Source: an uncultured Alphaproteobacteria bacterium
GTDB taxonomy: Bacteria > Pseudomonadota > Alphaproteobacteria > HIMB59 > GCA-002718135
Assembly (NCBI GenBank): GCA_902587565.1
Contig: CACILT010000001.1
Coordinates: 1 to 64,000, forward strand
Length of the DNA: 64,000 nucleotides
Direction of reading: 5' to 3'
Part shown: piece by piece, positions 16,241 through 25,228 of the stretch
How the letters are laid out: each line of letters starts with the position of its first letter
How positions within the stretch are numbered: the stretch's first letter is position 1
The notes under the pieces: model-generated
Told to the model about the DNA's origin: nothing
The model's database searches: none
The model's input: only the letters and a program-made list of their open reading frames with translations
Position numbers and translations under genes: made by a program

Positions 16241-18099
16241 GTTCCTTAGTTGGTTTTTTAAGCTTAGTTTTTGCCATAGGTATAAATTTTTATTTATTTT
16301 TATCTAGATACATATTTAAATTTCAAAAACAGAAATTTAATTTATTTATTCGTTTTTCGTCATTATTAACTTTGTTATCTTTTTTTTCATTAATGTATGC
16401 CTATGTCGTATCTGATTTCTCAAATTATAATGTCTTTCAAAACTCTCACTCAAATAAACCATTAATATACAAAATTTCAGGTACTTGGGGAAATCATGAA
16501 GGTTCGATGCTTTTGTGGCTAAGTATATTATCTATTTTTAGCTTCTTTTTTTCTTTTACAAAAAATATAGACGAAAACTTTCAAAGATTAACGTTAATTA
16601 TCCAATCTTTACTTCATATTTTATTTGGTCTCTTTATCGTCCTTACATCTAATCCATTTCTAGTTAATTCAATTACAGTAAATGAAGGTTTGGGTTTAAA
16701 TCCAATCTTACAAGATCCAGGTTTAGCTGTTCACCCTCCAATTTTATATGGGGGCTACGTTGGCTATTCCATAGTTTTCAGTATTGCTATTGCAGGTTTA
16801 TTTCAAAATACAGATGACGAATGGCTATATGTTGCAAAGAAATGGTCATTGATTAGTTGGACTTTTTTAACTGGTGGAATAGCTCTAGGTTCATATTGGG
16901 CGTATTATGAATTAGGATGGGGTGGTTGGTGGTTTTGGGATCCGGTCGAAAATATTTCACTGATGCCTTGGATTGCTGGACTTGCGTTAGTTCATTCTCT
17001 CATGATGGTAAGAGGTGAGCAAGCTATTAAAAAGTGGATAGTTTTTTTATCAATTCTATGCTTTTCATTAAGTGTTTTTGGAACATTTTTGGTAAGATCT
17101 GGAATCTTAACAAGCGTACATTCGTTTGCAGCAGATGCTTCTAGAGGCATATTTATATTACTAATTTTTTTTATTGTAACTGGATTTGGATTTTTAGTTT
17201 TCTTGTTAAAAGAACCAAAAAAATCAGGTGCTTTAAACTTGTTATTTATCAATAAGGTTTCAGCACTTGTAATAAATAATATTTTAATGATTATAGCAAC
17301 CTTAACTATTCTTTTAGGAACTATATACCCAATTATGATTGAGGTTTTGTATAATAAAAGAATATCAGTTGGAGGCCCTTATTTTAATGCTACAGTAATA
17401 CCTATAATGATCCCTGGTTTTTTATTAATGAGCATTGCACCAATTTTATCTTGGCAAACAAATAAAATACAAAATTCAAAAATATATGTACTAAGTTTTA
17501 TTATCTTAAGTGTTTTAGTTTTAATCCAATCATATTTTTTAGATTTTAATACATGGGGCTTTGTTGGACTGATTCTAGGTTTTTGGATAATATTAGCTTC
17601 AATTATTGCAATCTTTTCTTCGTACAAAGTTAAATTTACTATTAAGTTTTTCCAAATGATTAATCCTCATATAGCACATATTGGAGTTGGTATTGCTATA
17701 GTTGGTATCACTTGTTCTAGTGTTTTTCAAAAAGAGCTAGATTTTAATCTTAATGAGGGCGATAAGTTTAATGTAAATGGTAAAACAGTTTTGTTTGAAA
17801 AAATAGAAACAACTAATCAAATTAATTTCCAAGCTTTAAGGGGAAAATTTTTGTTTGATATTGAAAAAAATCAATCAGAAAAAATAGAAGCTGGAAAAAA
17901 TTATTATCCTGTTTCTAAGATGATTACATCAGAAGCTGGTATTTTACATCAATGGAACAAGGATATATATTTTATCCTTGGTGATCAAAAAAATAATGAG
18001 TGGTTTGTAAAAGTTTTAATTAATCCATTTGTTAGTTTTATATGGCTTGGAGTGATAATAATGATGTATTCAGGTTTAATAGCAGTTTCAAGAAGATGA
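16237..18099 (+). CDS. ccmF: Cytochrome c heme lyase subunit CcmF
   Basis: The large integral membrane protein that, with CcmH/I, ligates heme to apocytochrome CxxCH motifs. Its 620 residues have many membrane segments and the WWD domain GWGGWWFWDPVENISLMPW. Conserved histidine regions are visible in GTWGNHEGSMLLW, LAVHPPILYGGYVG and IAHIGVGIAIVG. A periplasmic domain sits near the C terminus. It overlaps ccmE and ccmG by four bases each, indicating translational coupling. Confidence 0.96.
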   Translation: MSSLVGFLSLVFAIGINFYLFLSRYIFKFQKQKFNLFIRFSSLLTLLSFFSLMYAYVVSDFSNYNVFQNSHSNKPLIYKISGTWGNHEGSMLLWLSILSIFSFFFSFTKNIDENFQRLTLIIQSLLHILFGLFIVLTSNPFLVNSITVNEGLGLNPILQDPGLAVHPPILYGGYVGYSIVFSIAIAGLFQNTDDEWLYVAKKWSLISWTFLTGGIALGSYWAYYELGWGGWWFWDPVENISLMPWIAGLALVHSLMMVRGEQAIKKWIVFLSILCFSLSVFGTFLVRSGILTSVHSFAADASRGIFILLIFFIVTGFGFLVFLLKEPKKSGALNLLFINKVSALVINNILMIIATLTILLGTIYPIMIEVLYNKRISVGGPYFNATVIPIMIPGFLLMSIAPILSWQTNKIQNSKIYVLSFIILSVLVLIQSYFLDFNTWGFVGLILGFWIILASIIAIFSSYKVKFTIKFFQMINPHIAHIGVGIAIVGITCSSVFQKELDFNLNEGDKFNVNGKTVLFEKIETTNQINFQALRGKFLFDIEKNQSEKIEAGKNYYPVSKMITSEAGILHQWNKDIYFILGDQKNNEWFVKVLINPFVSFIWLGVIIMMYSGLIAVSRR

Positions 18100-18620
18100 G
18101 CAGAATATTTATTTTAACACCATTAATTGTACTTTTAATAATATGTATTTTTTCACTAGCTTATTTATTAAGCGGTAAAGATCCAAATAAACCACCAAGC
18201 GCACTCTTAAATAAAGATGTTCCTTTTTTTGAAAGTAGCTCTCTGTATAATTCAAATAATGTAATCAAAACAAATGATATAAAAAATAAGAAGACATTAA
18301 TTAATTTTTTTGCTTCTTGGTGTAGTCCTTGTAAAATAGAACATCCACTTTTTTTTGAAATACGTAAAAAATACCCTGAACTATATTTGTTAGGATTTAA
18401 TCACAAAGACCCGACTTTAGATGCAAAAAAGTATTTAGAAGATGATGGAAATCCATATCATTTTGTTGGTGTTGATTCTGATGGATTAATTGCCTTAGAG
18501 TTTGGTGTTTTTGGACTACCTGAAACGTATTTAATCAATGAAGATGGTAAAATTATATTTAAATTTATGGGCCCATTAACTAAGGATGTTTTAAAAAATG
18601 AAATCGAGCCACTTCTTTAG
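18096..18620 (+). CDS. ccmG: Thiol:disulfide interchange protein CcmG/DsbE
   Basis: A membrane-anchored periplasmic thioredoxin that reduces the cysteines of apocytochrome c. The track start at 18042 lies inside ccmF; the ATG at 18096 overlaps the ccmF stop as ATGA and gives MSRIFILTPLIVLLIICIFS, a clean membrane anchor. The active site is FFASWCSPCKIEHP. The DsbE family loops GLPETYLINEDGKI and FMGPL are present. It has 174 residues. ccmH begins 23 bases before its stop. Confidence 0.94.
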   Translation: MSRIFILTPLIVLLIICIFSLAYLLSGKDPNKPPSALLNKDVPFFESSSLYNSNNVIKTNDIKNKKTLINFFASWCSPCKIEHPLFFEIRKKYPELYLLGFNHKDPTLDAKKYLEDDGNPYHFVGVDSDGLIALEFGVFGLPETYLINEDGKIIFKFMGPLTKDVLKNEIEPLL

Positions 18621-18984
18621 AATTTTATATATAACAATTTTAAGTTTTATGTTTTTTACTTTCAAAATATATGCATTAGAAAATATAGATGAAAGAGTAA
18701 AAAACTTAACTCTAGAATTACGATGTATGACTTGTCAAAACCAAAGTATTTATGACTCGGATGCTGAATTCTCAAATGATATCAAAAAAATAGTTAAACA
18801 AAAATTACAGGAAGGTGAAAGTGAAAGAGATATCAAGAAATTTTTAGTTGAAAGATATGGTGAATACATTCTTTTTAGACCACTTATGAATTATAATAAT
18901 ATTTTTCTTTGGAGTTTTCCTTTTATATTACTAATAATTGGCTTATTATTTGTATTAATTAAGAGCAAAACAAAAAAGGCTTGA
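18598..18984 (+). CDS. ccmH: Cytochrome c maturation protein CcmH
   Basis: It reduces or holds apocytochrome thiols for the heme lyase. A signal anchor is followed by the invariant motif LRCMTCQNQSI, an alpha-helical domain (IKKIVKQKLQEGESERDIKKFL, VERYGEYILFRPL) and a C-terminal membrane helix. Its 128 residues match the alphaproteobacterial short CcmH. A separate ccmI is not found next to it. It ends the ccm operon. Confidence 0.94.
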   Translation: MKSSHFFRILYITILSFMFFTFKIYALENIDERVKNLTLELRCMTCQNQSIYDSDAEFSNDIKKIVKQKLQEGESERDIKKFLVERYGEYILFRPLMNYNNIFLWSFPFILLIIGLLFVLIKSKTKKA

Positions 18985-19027
18985 ACAATTTATTTTGTTT
19001 TTTTTTATTTAGCTTATATGGTTCCTT

Positions 19028-19060
19028 TATAATTTAGAAATACTTCTTCAAGGAGGAAAC
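19028..19060 (+). promoter_or_regulatory. -10 box and strong Shine-Dalgarno of the binding-protein gene
   Basis: TATAAT at 19028-19033 precedes AAGGAGG (about 19051-19057), which sits four bases before the GTG start. No convincing -35 at 17 bases was found in the T-rich upstream sequence. The full-length Shine-Dalgarno is what supports the GTG as the true start. Confidence 0.5.
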
Positions 19061-19894
19061 GTGAAAAAATTTATAATATACTTATTATCAATTGGTATTT
19101 TTGGAGTTGCATCAATTGCAAATTCGCAGACAATAAGAATTGGTACAGAAGGTGCTTATCCGCCATGGAATAATTTAAACTCTGCTGGTGAACTAGAGGG
19201 GGCAGAAATAGACTTTGGTAACGAAGCTTGTAAACGAATGGGCGTTACATGTGAATGGGTAACTCAAGATTGGGATGGAATAATACCTGCTCTTCTTCAA
19301 GGTAAATATGACATTATTATTGCTGGAATGTCTATTACCGAAGAAAGAAAAGAAAAAGTTAATTTTACTACTGGATATATGACTGACGGTGCAAGATTTG
19401 CTGTTTTAAAAAATAGCGGTTTAGCAAATTTAAATATTGCAGGTATGGCTAAAGTTAATCTTAATAATGCAGGTGGAAAAGAACAAGCTGCAATAGGTCA
19501 ATTAATTGCAGCGATGGATGGTAAAACTGTCTGTGTTCAATCTTCAACAATTCACCAAAATTTCTTAGAAAAACACATGTCTGGTGCAGTCGATGTTAAA
19601 CTGTACCAAGCAGTTGACGATCACAATTTAGATTTAGCTGCTGGAAGATGTGATGCTGTTCTAGCTGATGTAGGATCAATTATTGATTTTATGGAATCTG
19701 ATGGCGGCGTTGATGTTGCATTTACTGGTCCAACTTTTTCTGGAGGAGTCTTCGGTGATGGTGTTGGCGGAGCAGTTAGAAAAGAAGATACTGAAATCTT
19801 AGAGATGTGGAATGCTGCAATCTCTGAAATGTCGAAAGATGGAACGACTGCAGAAATTACTAAACAGTGGTTTGGAAGAGATATTTCTATGTAA
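19061..19894 (+). CDS. Periplasmic amino-acid-binding protein (ABC transporter, family 3)
   Basis: A solute-binding protein of the lysine/arginine/ornithine/histidine class. A signal peptide ends near SIANSQ. The mature protein opens with IRIGTEGAYPPWNN, followed by GAEIDFGNEACKRMGV, VTQDWDGIIPALLQGKYDIIIAGMSIT, which are typical of this fold. An insert containing NNAGGKEQ and two close cysteines (CKRMGVTC) is noted. The GTG start is supported by AAGGAGG. It has 277 residues. No permease or ATPase gene is adjacent, so it is an orphan binding protein that must work with components encoded elsewhere. Codon use and RBS suggest high expression. Confidence 0.9.
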   Translation: MKKFIIYLLSIGIFGVASIANSQTIRIGTEGAYPPWNNLNSAGELEGAEIDFGNEACKRMGVTCEWVTQDWDGIIPALLQGKYDIIIAGMSITEERKEKVNFTTGYMTDGARFAVLKNSGLANLNIAGMAKVNLNNAGGKEQAAIGQLIAAMDGKTVCVQSSTIHQNFLEKHMSGAVDVKLYQAVDDHNLDLAAGRCDAVLADVGSIIDFMESDGGVDVAFTGPTFSGGVFGDGVGGAVRKEDTEILEMWNAAISEMSKDGTTAEITKQWFGRDISM

Positions 19895-19913
19895 TTAATT
19901 TATAGCTTAATTT

Positions 19914-19942
19914 AAAAGCGGTCTAAGTAGGCCGCTTTTTTT
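19914..19942 (+). terminator. Rho-independent terminator after the binding-protein gene
   Basis: AAAAGCGG and CCGCTTTT form the stem, with a partly pairing loop and a T-tract. It lies 20 bases after the stop and fits a monocistronic, highly expressed gene. Confidence 0.9.
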
Positions 19943-20064
19943 ATTACTAAAAAAATTTAGACTATTACAAAGATATACATAAATATGGCTATCATTTAAA
20001 AGATCATGGTAAAATATAACATATTCCTTTAAAATATGGTTACAGAATCAAAGACTATTAATAG

Positions 20065-20346
20065 ATGAATTCATTGTTATATTTAATTATTCAAATTATA
20101 AACTTATTTCAATTTATTCTTATAGCTTACATTATTTTAACTTGGTTGGTAAACTTTAATATAATTAATACAGGTAATAGATTTGTCTACAGTATCCTTG
20201 ATACATTATATCGATTATGTGAACCAAGTTTAAATTTTGTAAGAAGATACTTACCTATTTTCGGAGCTATAGATTTATCTCCTATAATTGTATATTTAGG
20301 TTTGTGGTTTATAAAAAGTCTACTTATAGAATATTGGCCTAGATAA
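20065..20346 (+). CDS. YggT family membrane protein
   Basis: A 93-residue protein with two hydrophobic segments, one at the N terminus (IQIINLFQFILIAYIILTWLVNF) and one near the C terminus (SPIIVYLGLWFIKSLLI). Between them is the family signature LYRLCEPSLNFVRRYLPIFGAIDLSP. YggT proteins are linked to cell division or osmotic and membrane homeostasis, but their molecular role is not settled. It is two bases from folD, so the two are probably cotranscribed. Confidence 0.9.
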   Translation: MNSLLYLIIQIINLFQFILIAYIILTWLVNFNIINTGNRFVYSILDTLYRLCEPSLNFVRRYLPIFGAIDLSPIIVYLGLWFIKSLLIEYWPR

Positions 20347-20348
20347 TT

Positions 20349-21227
20349 ATGCCTCACATATTAAATGGAAAAAAAGTAGCACAAAAATTAAAAGAAAATT
20401 TAAAAATTGAAATAGAAAACATAAAATTAAAATTTAACCGCGTTCCTGGCTTAGCTGTAGTACAGGTAGGAAATGTTGCTGCAAGCAGTGTTTATGTAAA
20501 AGCTAAAACAAAAGCGGCAAAAGAAGTTGGCATTAATGTTTTTGATCATCATTTAGAAGAAACTATTAAACAAAGTGAGCTCATTAATTTAATTAATGAG
20601 TTAAATGATAATAAAGATGTTGACGGTATTCTTGTTCAACTGCCACTACCTAAAACTATAAATGAAGATTTAGTGCTAAATAGTATAAAACCAGAGAAAG
20701 ATGCAGATGGTTTTCATCCCTTAAATGTTGGTAAACTTTCTATTAGCACAACTAATAATGAAAATTTATTGATACCATGTACACCTTATGGATGCTTGTT
20801 ACTTTTAAGAGAACTTAATATAAATTTAGTTGGTAAAAATGCTGTAGTAATCGGAAGATCAAATATAGTTGGGAAACCTATGGCTCAACTACTATTGAAA
20901 GAGTCATGCACCGTAACAATAGTTCATTCAAAAACTCTTGATATTGAAAATATTTGTAAAAAAGCAGATATTTTAATTGCCGCTATTGGTAAGCCTGAGT
21001 TTATAAAAAAAGATTGGGTAAAAGAAGGTGCTATCATTATTGACGTTGGTATAAATAGAGTAGAGATAAATAAAGAAAAATCAAAATTAGTTGGTGATGT
21101 ATTATTTAGTGATGTAGAAGATAAAGTAAGTGCAATTACTCCAGTTCCTGGAGGAGTAGGGCCTATGACAATTGGTTGCCTTTTAAGAAATACAACAATT
21201 GCATGTAAAAAAAATAATAAAAATTAA
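20349..21227 (+). CDS. folD: Bifunctional methylene-THF dehydrogenase / methenyl-THF cyclohydrolase
   Basis: It interconverts 5,10-methylene-THF, methenyl-THF and 10-formyl-THF with NADP. Visible signatures are YVKAKTKAAKEVGI with the catalytic lysine, DGILVQLPLP, KDADGFHPLNVG, and the Rossmann segment VIGRSNIVGKPMAQLL. The C-terminal TPVPGGVGPMTIGCLL is also present. Its 292 residues are standard. It supplies 10-formyl-THF for purine synthesis (purH at 44 kb) and methylene-THF for PanB and thymidylate. Confidence 0.97.
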   Translation: MPHILNGKKVAQKLKENLKIEIENIKLKFNRVPGLAVVQVGNVAASSVYVKAKTKAAKEVGINVFDHHLEETIKQSELINLINELNDNKDVDGILVQLPLPKTINEDLVLNSIKPEKDADGFHPLNVGKLSISTTNNENLLIPCTPYGCLLLLRELNINLVGKNAVVIGRSNIVGKPMAQLLLKESCTVTIVHSKTLDIENICKKADILIAAIGKPEFIKKDWVKEGAIIIDVGINRVEINKEKSKLVGDVLFSDVEDKVSAITPVPGGVGPMTIGCLLRNTTIACKKNNKN

Positions 21228-21314
21228 CAAAGATTTAACACATCTATCTTAATATTTGTTACTAAATTAAAACCTTAGAATAGTTATTATGGATATTTTA
21301 ACTAACTAATGATT

Positions 21315-22502
21315 TCAAATATTTTTCTTTAATCTTAAAGAATTTATTTTTATAAAACCTTCTGCATCTTTTTGATTATATTCACCAACTTCATCAAAAG
21401 AAACAAGTGAAGAATCATATAAACTGTTATTAGATTTTCTACCTAATATAATTGTATTACCCTTAAATATTTTAACTTTAACATAACCATTAACTTTGTA
21501 TTGCATGGCATCTATCAGTTTTTGCATAGATATTCTTTCTGAAGAAAACCAATAACCATTATAAATGCACTCTGCATATTTGGGCATCAATTCATCTTTT
21601 AGATGCGCTTCACCTTTGTCTAAAGTTATACTTTCCATAGCCCTTCTAGCTATTAATAAAATTGTACCTCCAGGAGTTTCATAGACACCTCTTGATTTAA
21701 TTCCAACAAATCGGTTTTCTACTATATCAATTCTGCCAACACCATGTGTACCGGCTATCAAATTTAACCTTGCTAAAATCTCATGTGGTTTCAAATTTTC
21801 TTGATTAATAGAAACTGGATCCCCATTACTAAATCCAATAGTTAGTATCTCAGGTACGTTTGGTGTTTTTTCTATGGAGTTTGTTCTAGAAAAAACATGT
21901 TCTGGTGGCTCTACCCAGGGATCTTCAAGAAGTTTACCTTCTGAAGAAGTGTGAAGGAGATTAGAGTCTGTACTAAATGGAGGCTCACCCATTTTGTCTT
22001 TGGGTACTGAAATCTGATTTTTTTTTGCATATTCTATTAAATCATTTCGACTTTCAAATTCCCAATCCCTCCATGGAGCTATGACTTCAATTTTTGGATT
22101 GTTTGCATAATAACAAAGCTCAAATCTAACTTGATCATTGCCTTTACCCGTAGCACCATGTGCTACTGAGTCAGCTCCTACAATTTTAGCAATTTCAATT
22201 TGTCTTTTTGCAATTAAAGGTCTTGCTATAGCTGTTCCTAATAAGTATGTTCCCTCATAAAGACTGTTAGCTCTAAACATTGGGAAAACATAATCTCTTA
22301 CAAATTCTTCTTGTAAATTTTCAATAAATATTTCTTCAACGCCTAGGGTTTTTGCTTTTGTTTCAACTGGTGATAGTTCTTCTCCTTGACCAATATCTGC
22401 TGTGAAAGTAACTACCGGGCATTCATATTTATTTTGGAGCCACTTGAGAATTACACTCGTATCTAATCCACCTGAATAAGCTAAAACAATTTTCTTAGGC
22501 AT
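21315..22502 (-). CDS. argG: Argininosuccinate synthase
   Basis: It joins citrulline and aspartate with ATP in arginine synthesis. The N-terminal PP-loop is [15 protein letters not shown]. Further conserved segments are [31 protein letters not shown] and [30 protein letters not shown]. Its 395 residues are usual. It directly follows the IalB-like gene on the same strand without a spacer and ends convergently with folD, 87 bases away. Confidence 0.97.
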   Translation of the reverse strand: MPKKIVLAYSGGLDTSVILKWLQNKYECPVVTFTADIGQGEELSPVETKAKTLGVEEIFIENLQEEFVRDYVFPMFRANSLYEGTYLLGTAIARPLIAKRQIEIAKIVGADSVAHGATGKGNDQVRFELCYYANNPKIEVIAPWRDWEFESRNDLIEYAKKNQISVPKDKMGEPPFSTDSNLLHTSSEGKLLEDPWVEPPEHVFSRTNSIEKTPNVPEILTIGFSNGDPVSINQENLKPHEILARLNLIAGTHGVGRIDIVENRFVGIKSRGVYETPGGTILLIARRAMESITLDKGEAHLKDELMPKYAECIYNGYWFSSERISMQKLIDAMQYKVNGYVKVKIFKGNTIILGRKSNNSLYDSSLVSFDEVGEYNQKDAEGFIKINSLRLKKNI

Positions 22503-22976
22503 TTAACAATCTTTTATTAACTTATTATAGGCTGCGGTAAATCCATTAAGAGTATAGATATCATTGGTAATAGTTCCTCTTGAAGACTCGCCTGTAACCT
22601 TAAGCTCTAGTCCTTTTTTCATAGCAAAAATTACTTTTGCATCTTCTTCTGTCCATGCAGCAGTTGCCAAATCTTCTGTTGTATAAAATTTGTATTCTCC
22701 TTTATCTATACTTATAATAATATCGGAAGGAACCTTGTAGCTATAACCAGCTTCTATTTGAACTACAGTGTCTGGATTGCCTATATTTTTATAGACTAAA
22801 ATGTAGAAGTCTCCTCTTTTCTTATCACTTGGTAAATCCGTCTCTGTCGCTAAACTGCCTATATAGCAATATTCATCAGCTTTTTCAAAAGACCATTTAC
22901 CTACTTCTAAAGCATTTAAAGTGCTAGGAAGTGCTACATATAGCACAAGTAAAAACTTAAGAATAATTTTCATCAA
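22503..22976 (-). CDS. Invasion-associated locus B (IalB) family protein
   Basis: A secreted or periplasmic 157-residue protein with a signal peptide (ILKFLLVLYVALPSTLNA). The mature part begins EVGKWSFEKADEYCYIGSL, with a cysteine pair (C near 37 and the C-terminal C) typical of IalB-like proteins. IalB was named for Bartonella erythrocyte invasion, but the family is widespread in free-living Alphaproteobacteria, where its role is unknown. It lies directly upstream of argG, an association I have no functional reading for. Confidence 0.75.
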   Translation of the reverse strand: MMKIILKFLLVLYVALPSTLNALEVGKWSFEKADEYCYIGSLATETDLPSDKKRGDFYILVYKNIGNPDTVVQIEAGYSYKVPSDIIISIDKGEYKFYTTEDLATAAWTEEDAKVIFAMKKGLELKVTGESSRGTITNDIYTLNGFTAAYNKLIKDC

Positions 22977-23045
22977 TAGCTTCTTTTAGTATATCTTATG
23001 CAATTAGTTAAGAGTGTTTAATCAATGTTAGAATCTTTTTAAATT

Positions 23046-23582
23046 ATGGAAAAATCAAACCTAAGCAACTTGATGAAAAGGATTCAAAGAGACCGCGACG
23101 AAATGGCTTTTTCCGAAATATTTGATTTTTTTGCCCCAAAAGTAAATGCTTATTTTATTCAAAATAGAATAAAAATTGAGACTTCTGAAGAATTAACTCA
23201 GGAGGTTTTAAGTACTGTTTGGCTAAAATCAAACCTCTATGATTCAAAAAAGTCAGCTCTTTCAACATGGATATTTACTATTGCTCGAAACAAAAAAGTG
23301 GACTTTTTTAGGAAAAATTCAAAAATAAACTTTAAGGAAGAAGATATACGAGAATTTTTATACCAAGATAGAGAAATTAATCCCATTGAGGAAAATGAAG
23401 CAAAAAAACAAATAGAAAGAATAAATAATGAGCTAGATGAGCAGCAAAAAATAATAATAAAAATGAACTTTTTTGAAAATAAAAGTCATAAAAAAATTGC
23501 AGATGAGCTTGAAATTCCCTTAGGGACAGTTAAATCAAGAATAAGGCATATTTTAACTAAAATGCAGGGATTATTAAGATGA
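23046..23582 (+). CDS. rpoE: ECF sigma factor, RpoE (ECF11/ChrR-associated) type
   Basis: A group IV sigma factor of 178 residues with region 2 (AFSEIFDFFAPKVNAYF, ELTQEVLSTVWLKSNLYD, STWIFTIARNKKVDFFRKN) and region 4 (QQKIIIKMNFFENKSHKKIADELEIPLGTVKSRI). The next gene encodes a ChrR-like anti-sigma factor and overlaps by ATGA, which places it in the group that controls singlet-oxygen responses in Rhodobacter. No TGATCC motif was found in its own upstream region, so the autoregulation typical of the group is not evident. Confidence 0.88.
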   Translation: MEKSNLSNLMKRIQRDRDEMAFSEIFDFFAPKVNAYFIQNRIKIETSEELTQEVLSTVWLKSNLYDSKKSALSTWIFTIARNKKVDFFRKNSKINFKEEDIREFLYQDREINPIEENEAKKQIERINNELDEQQKIIIKMNFFENKSHKKIADELEIPLGTVKSRIRHILTKMQGLLR

Positions 23583-24208
23583 ACGGAACAGTAGTAAAAA
23601 ACCAACTTATATTTGATTATGCATCGGGAATACTAGGTCCTGCAAAGTCATTATTTGCATCAACATATTTACAATTGAATTCAAATGCCTCTAAAATTGG
23701 GAATACATTTGAAAACATGTTGGGTGAAAATCTAATAAATAACGAAAACATTAATCCTAAAAATTTGAAGTATACAGACTGCATTAATAGTCAAAATATT
23801 AAACCTACTCCAAATTTTAAGAGTCCTGTAACAAGCTTTTTTGGAAATCTAAACAATTTAGAATGGAAACAGGTTTATAAAGGTTTCAAAGAGTATATTG
23901 CATCGATTGATGATAATGACGAATTAAAACTAATAAAAATGGATCCTGGAGTTTCTGTTCCACTGCACTCCCATGGTGGAAAAGAGTATATTTTAGTTTT
24001 AGAGGGAAGTTTTTGCGATGAGTATGGTGAATATTCAAAAGGCGATATTCAAATTAACGATCAAAGAATCAAACATACGCCAATAGCATCAAAAGACACA
24101 GGTTGTGTATGTTTGAGCATAACCGAAAAAGATGTAATATTTTTTGGAAAGTATGGGTCTTTCTTAAATTTATTTACATTTATTAAATCATTTTTTAAGC
24201 AAAAATAA
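23579..24208 (+). CDS. chrR: ChrR-like anti-sigma factor with cupin domain; N-terminal zinc ligands absent
   Basis: The N-terminal domain aligns with the ChrR sigma-binding domain (LIFDYASGILGPAKSLFASTYLQL), but the zinc residues are lost: the THL histidine is STYL, the CPEC pair is NSNA, and no histidine precedes the helix. The C-terminal cupin keeps its metal site (VPLHSHGGKEY with two His and a Glu, plus IKHTP). In Rhodobacter ChrR the zinc domain holds RpoE and the cupin is needed for release by singlet oxygen. Here the sigma-binding part must fold without zinc. It has 209 residues and is translationally coupled to the sigma gene. Confidence 0.8.
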   Translation: MNGTVVKNQLIFDYASGILGPAKSLFASTYLQLNSNASKIGNTFENMLGENLINNENINPKNLKYTDCINSQNIKPTPNFKSPVTSFFGNLNNLEWKQVYKGFKEYIASIDDNDELKLIKMDPGVSVPLHSHGGKEYILVLEGSFCDEYGEYSKGDIQINDQRIKHTPIASKDTGCVCLSITEKDVIFFGKYGSFLNLFTFIKSFFKQK

Positions 24209-24232
24209 TTTCATTATTGTATAACATTATGC

Positions 24233-25228
24233 GTGTCTAATATTCACGTAGATTTCATTAGGGGTAAAGTAGTTGAAAGTAGTCATCAAGTTAAAGTACT
24301 GGTAACAAATACTAACGGTAAAATTTTACTATCTACAAACAACGATAATGATTTTTTTTACCCAAGATCATCAATTAAAATATTTCAAGCAATTCCTTTT
24401 GCAATGTCAAATGCTATCAAAAATTTTAGATTAAGTAATAAACATATAGCTTTAGCCTGTGCTTCACACAAAGGAGAAAAATTTCATATTAGGGAACTAG
24501 AAAAATGGATTTCAAAAATAAACTTAAAAACAAATAATCTACAGTGCGGTATTCATGGGCCACTAGATAAAAAGGCTTTTGAAAAAATAATATATTCTAG
24601 AAAAAATTTTAATGAACTACATAATAATTGTGCCGGTAAACACTTGGGAATGTTATCGAGCTGTTTAGTCAATAATCATAGAATTGCAGACTATCTTGAT
24701 TATGATCACATACTTCAAAGAAATATTAGAAAAATTTTCAATAAATTTACAGAAACCAAATTATTAAAAAAAAATTTCTCTTTAGATGGTTGTAGTGCCC
24801 CACAATATTCATTTAAAATTAAATATATATCAAAGGCATTAAATAATTTGATTAAGAGTTATAAAAATAATTATGATTATGCCGAGCAAGTAAGAACCTT
24901 AATTAATTCAGTTTTAGAAAATCCTGAATATATTGGCGGAACTTCAAGTTTTGATACAAAAGTAATGAAAGCTTCGAAAGGAAAAATATTTTGTAAAAAT
25001 GGAGCAGAAGGTGTTTTTTTATTTGTTGATATTCAAAAAGAAATTAGTGGTGTAGTTAAAATTAAAGATGGAAATGAAAGAGCTATTCCAATTACTCTAA
25101 TAAATATTTTTAAAAAACTAAAAATTATGACTAAGAAAGAGTTAAAAGAATTAGAAAGAAAAGAAAAATTTGTGCTACAAAATCATGCGGGTAAGAAAAT
25201 TGGTCAAATTAACTTTACAATGAAATGA
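24233..25228 (+). CDS. Asparaginase, type II of the rhizobial (AnsA-like) family
   Basis: It is predicted to hydrolyse L-asparagine to aspartate and ammonia. The 331-residue sequence matches the thermolabile rhizobial asparaginase family, not the bacterial type I/II fold: FIRGKVVESSHQVKVLV, FYPRSSIKIFQAIPF (with the SxxK pair), CASHKGEKFH, NNCAGKHLGML and LDGCSAPQYSF. The start is GTG at 24233; the in-frame alignment begins MSNIHVDFIRG. An ATG four bases earlier leads to an immediate stop. The 3' end overlaps the convergent DUF3429 gene by 14 bases. An asparagine synthase lies 1.3 kb downstream. Confidence 0.88.
   Translation: MSNIHVDFIRGKVVESSHQVKVLVTNTNGKILLSTNNDNDFFYPRSSIKIFQAIPFAMSNAIKNFRLSNKHIALACASHKGEKFHIRELEKWISKINLKTNNLQCGIHGPLDKKAFEKIIYSRKNFNELHNNCAGKHLGMLSSCLVNNHRIADYLDYDHILQRNIRKIFNKFTETKLLKKNFSLDGCSAPQYSFKIKYISKALNNLIKSYKNNYDYAEQVRTLINSVLENPEYIGGTSSFDTKVMKASKGKIFCKNGAEGVFLFVDIQKEISGVVKIKDGNERAIPITLINIFKKLKIMTKKELKELERKEKFVLQNHAGKKIGQINFTMK

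Noticed and set aside
18985-19060. A riboswitch upstream of the amino-acid-binding protein
   Set aside because: The leader is short and T-rich with no stable stem or known glycine/SAM riboswitch core.
22503-22976. IalB-like protein as a virulence factor
   Set aside because: The family is widespread in free-living Alphaproteobacteria and nothing else here suggests a pathogen.
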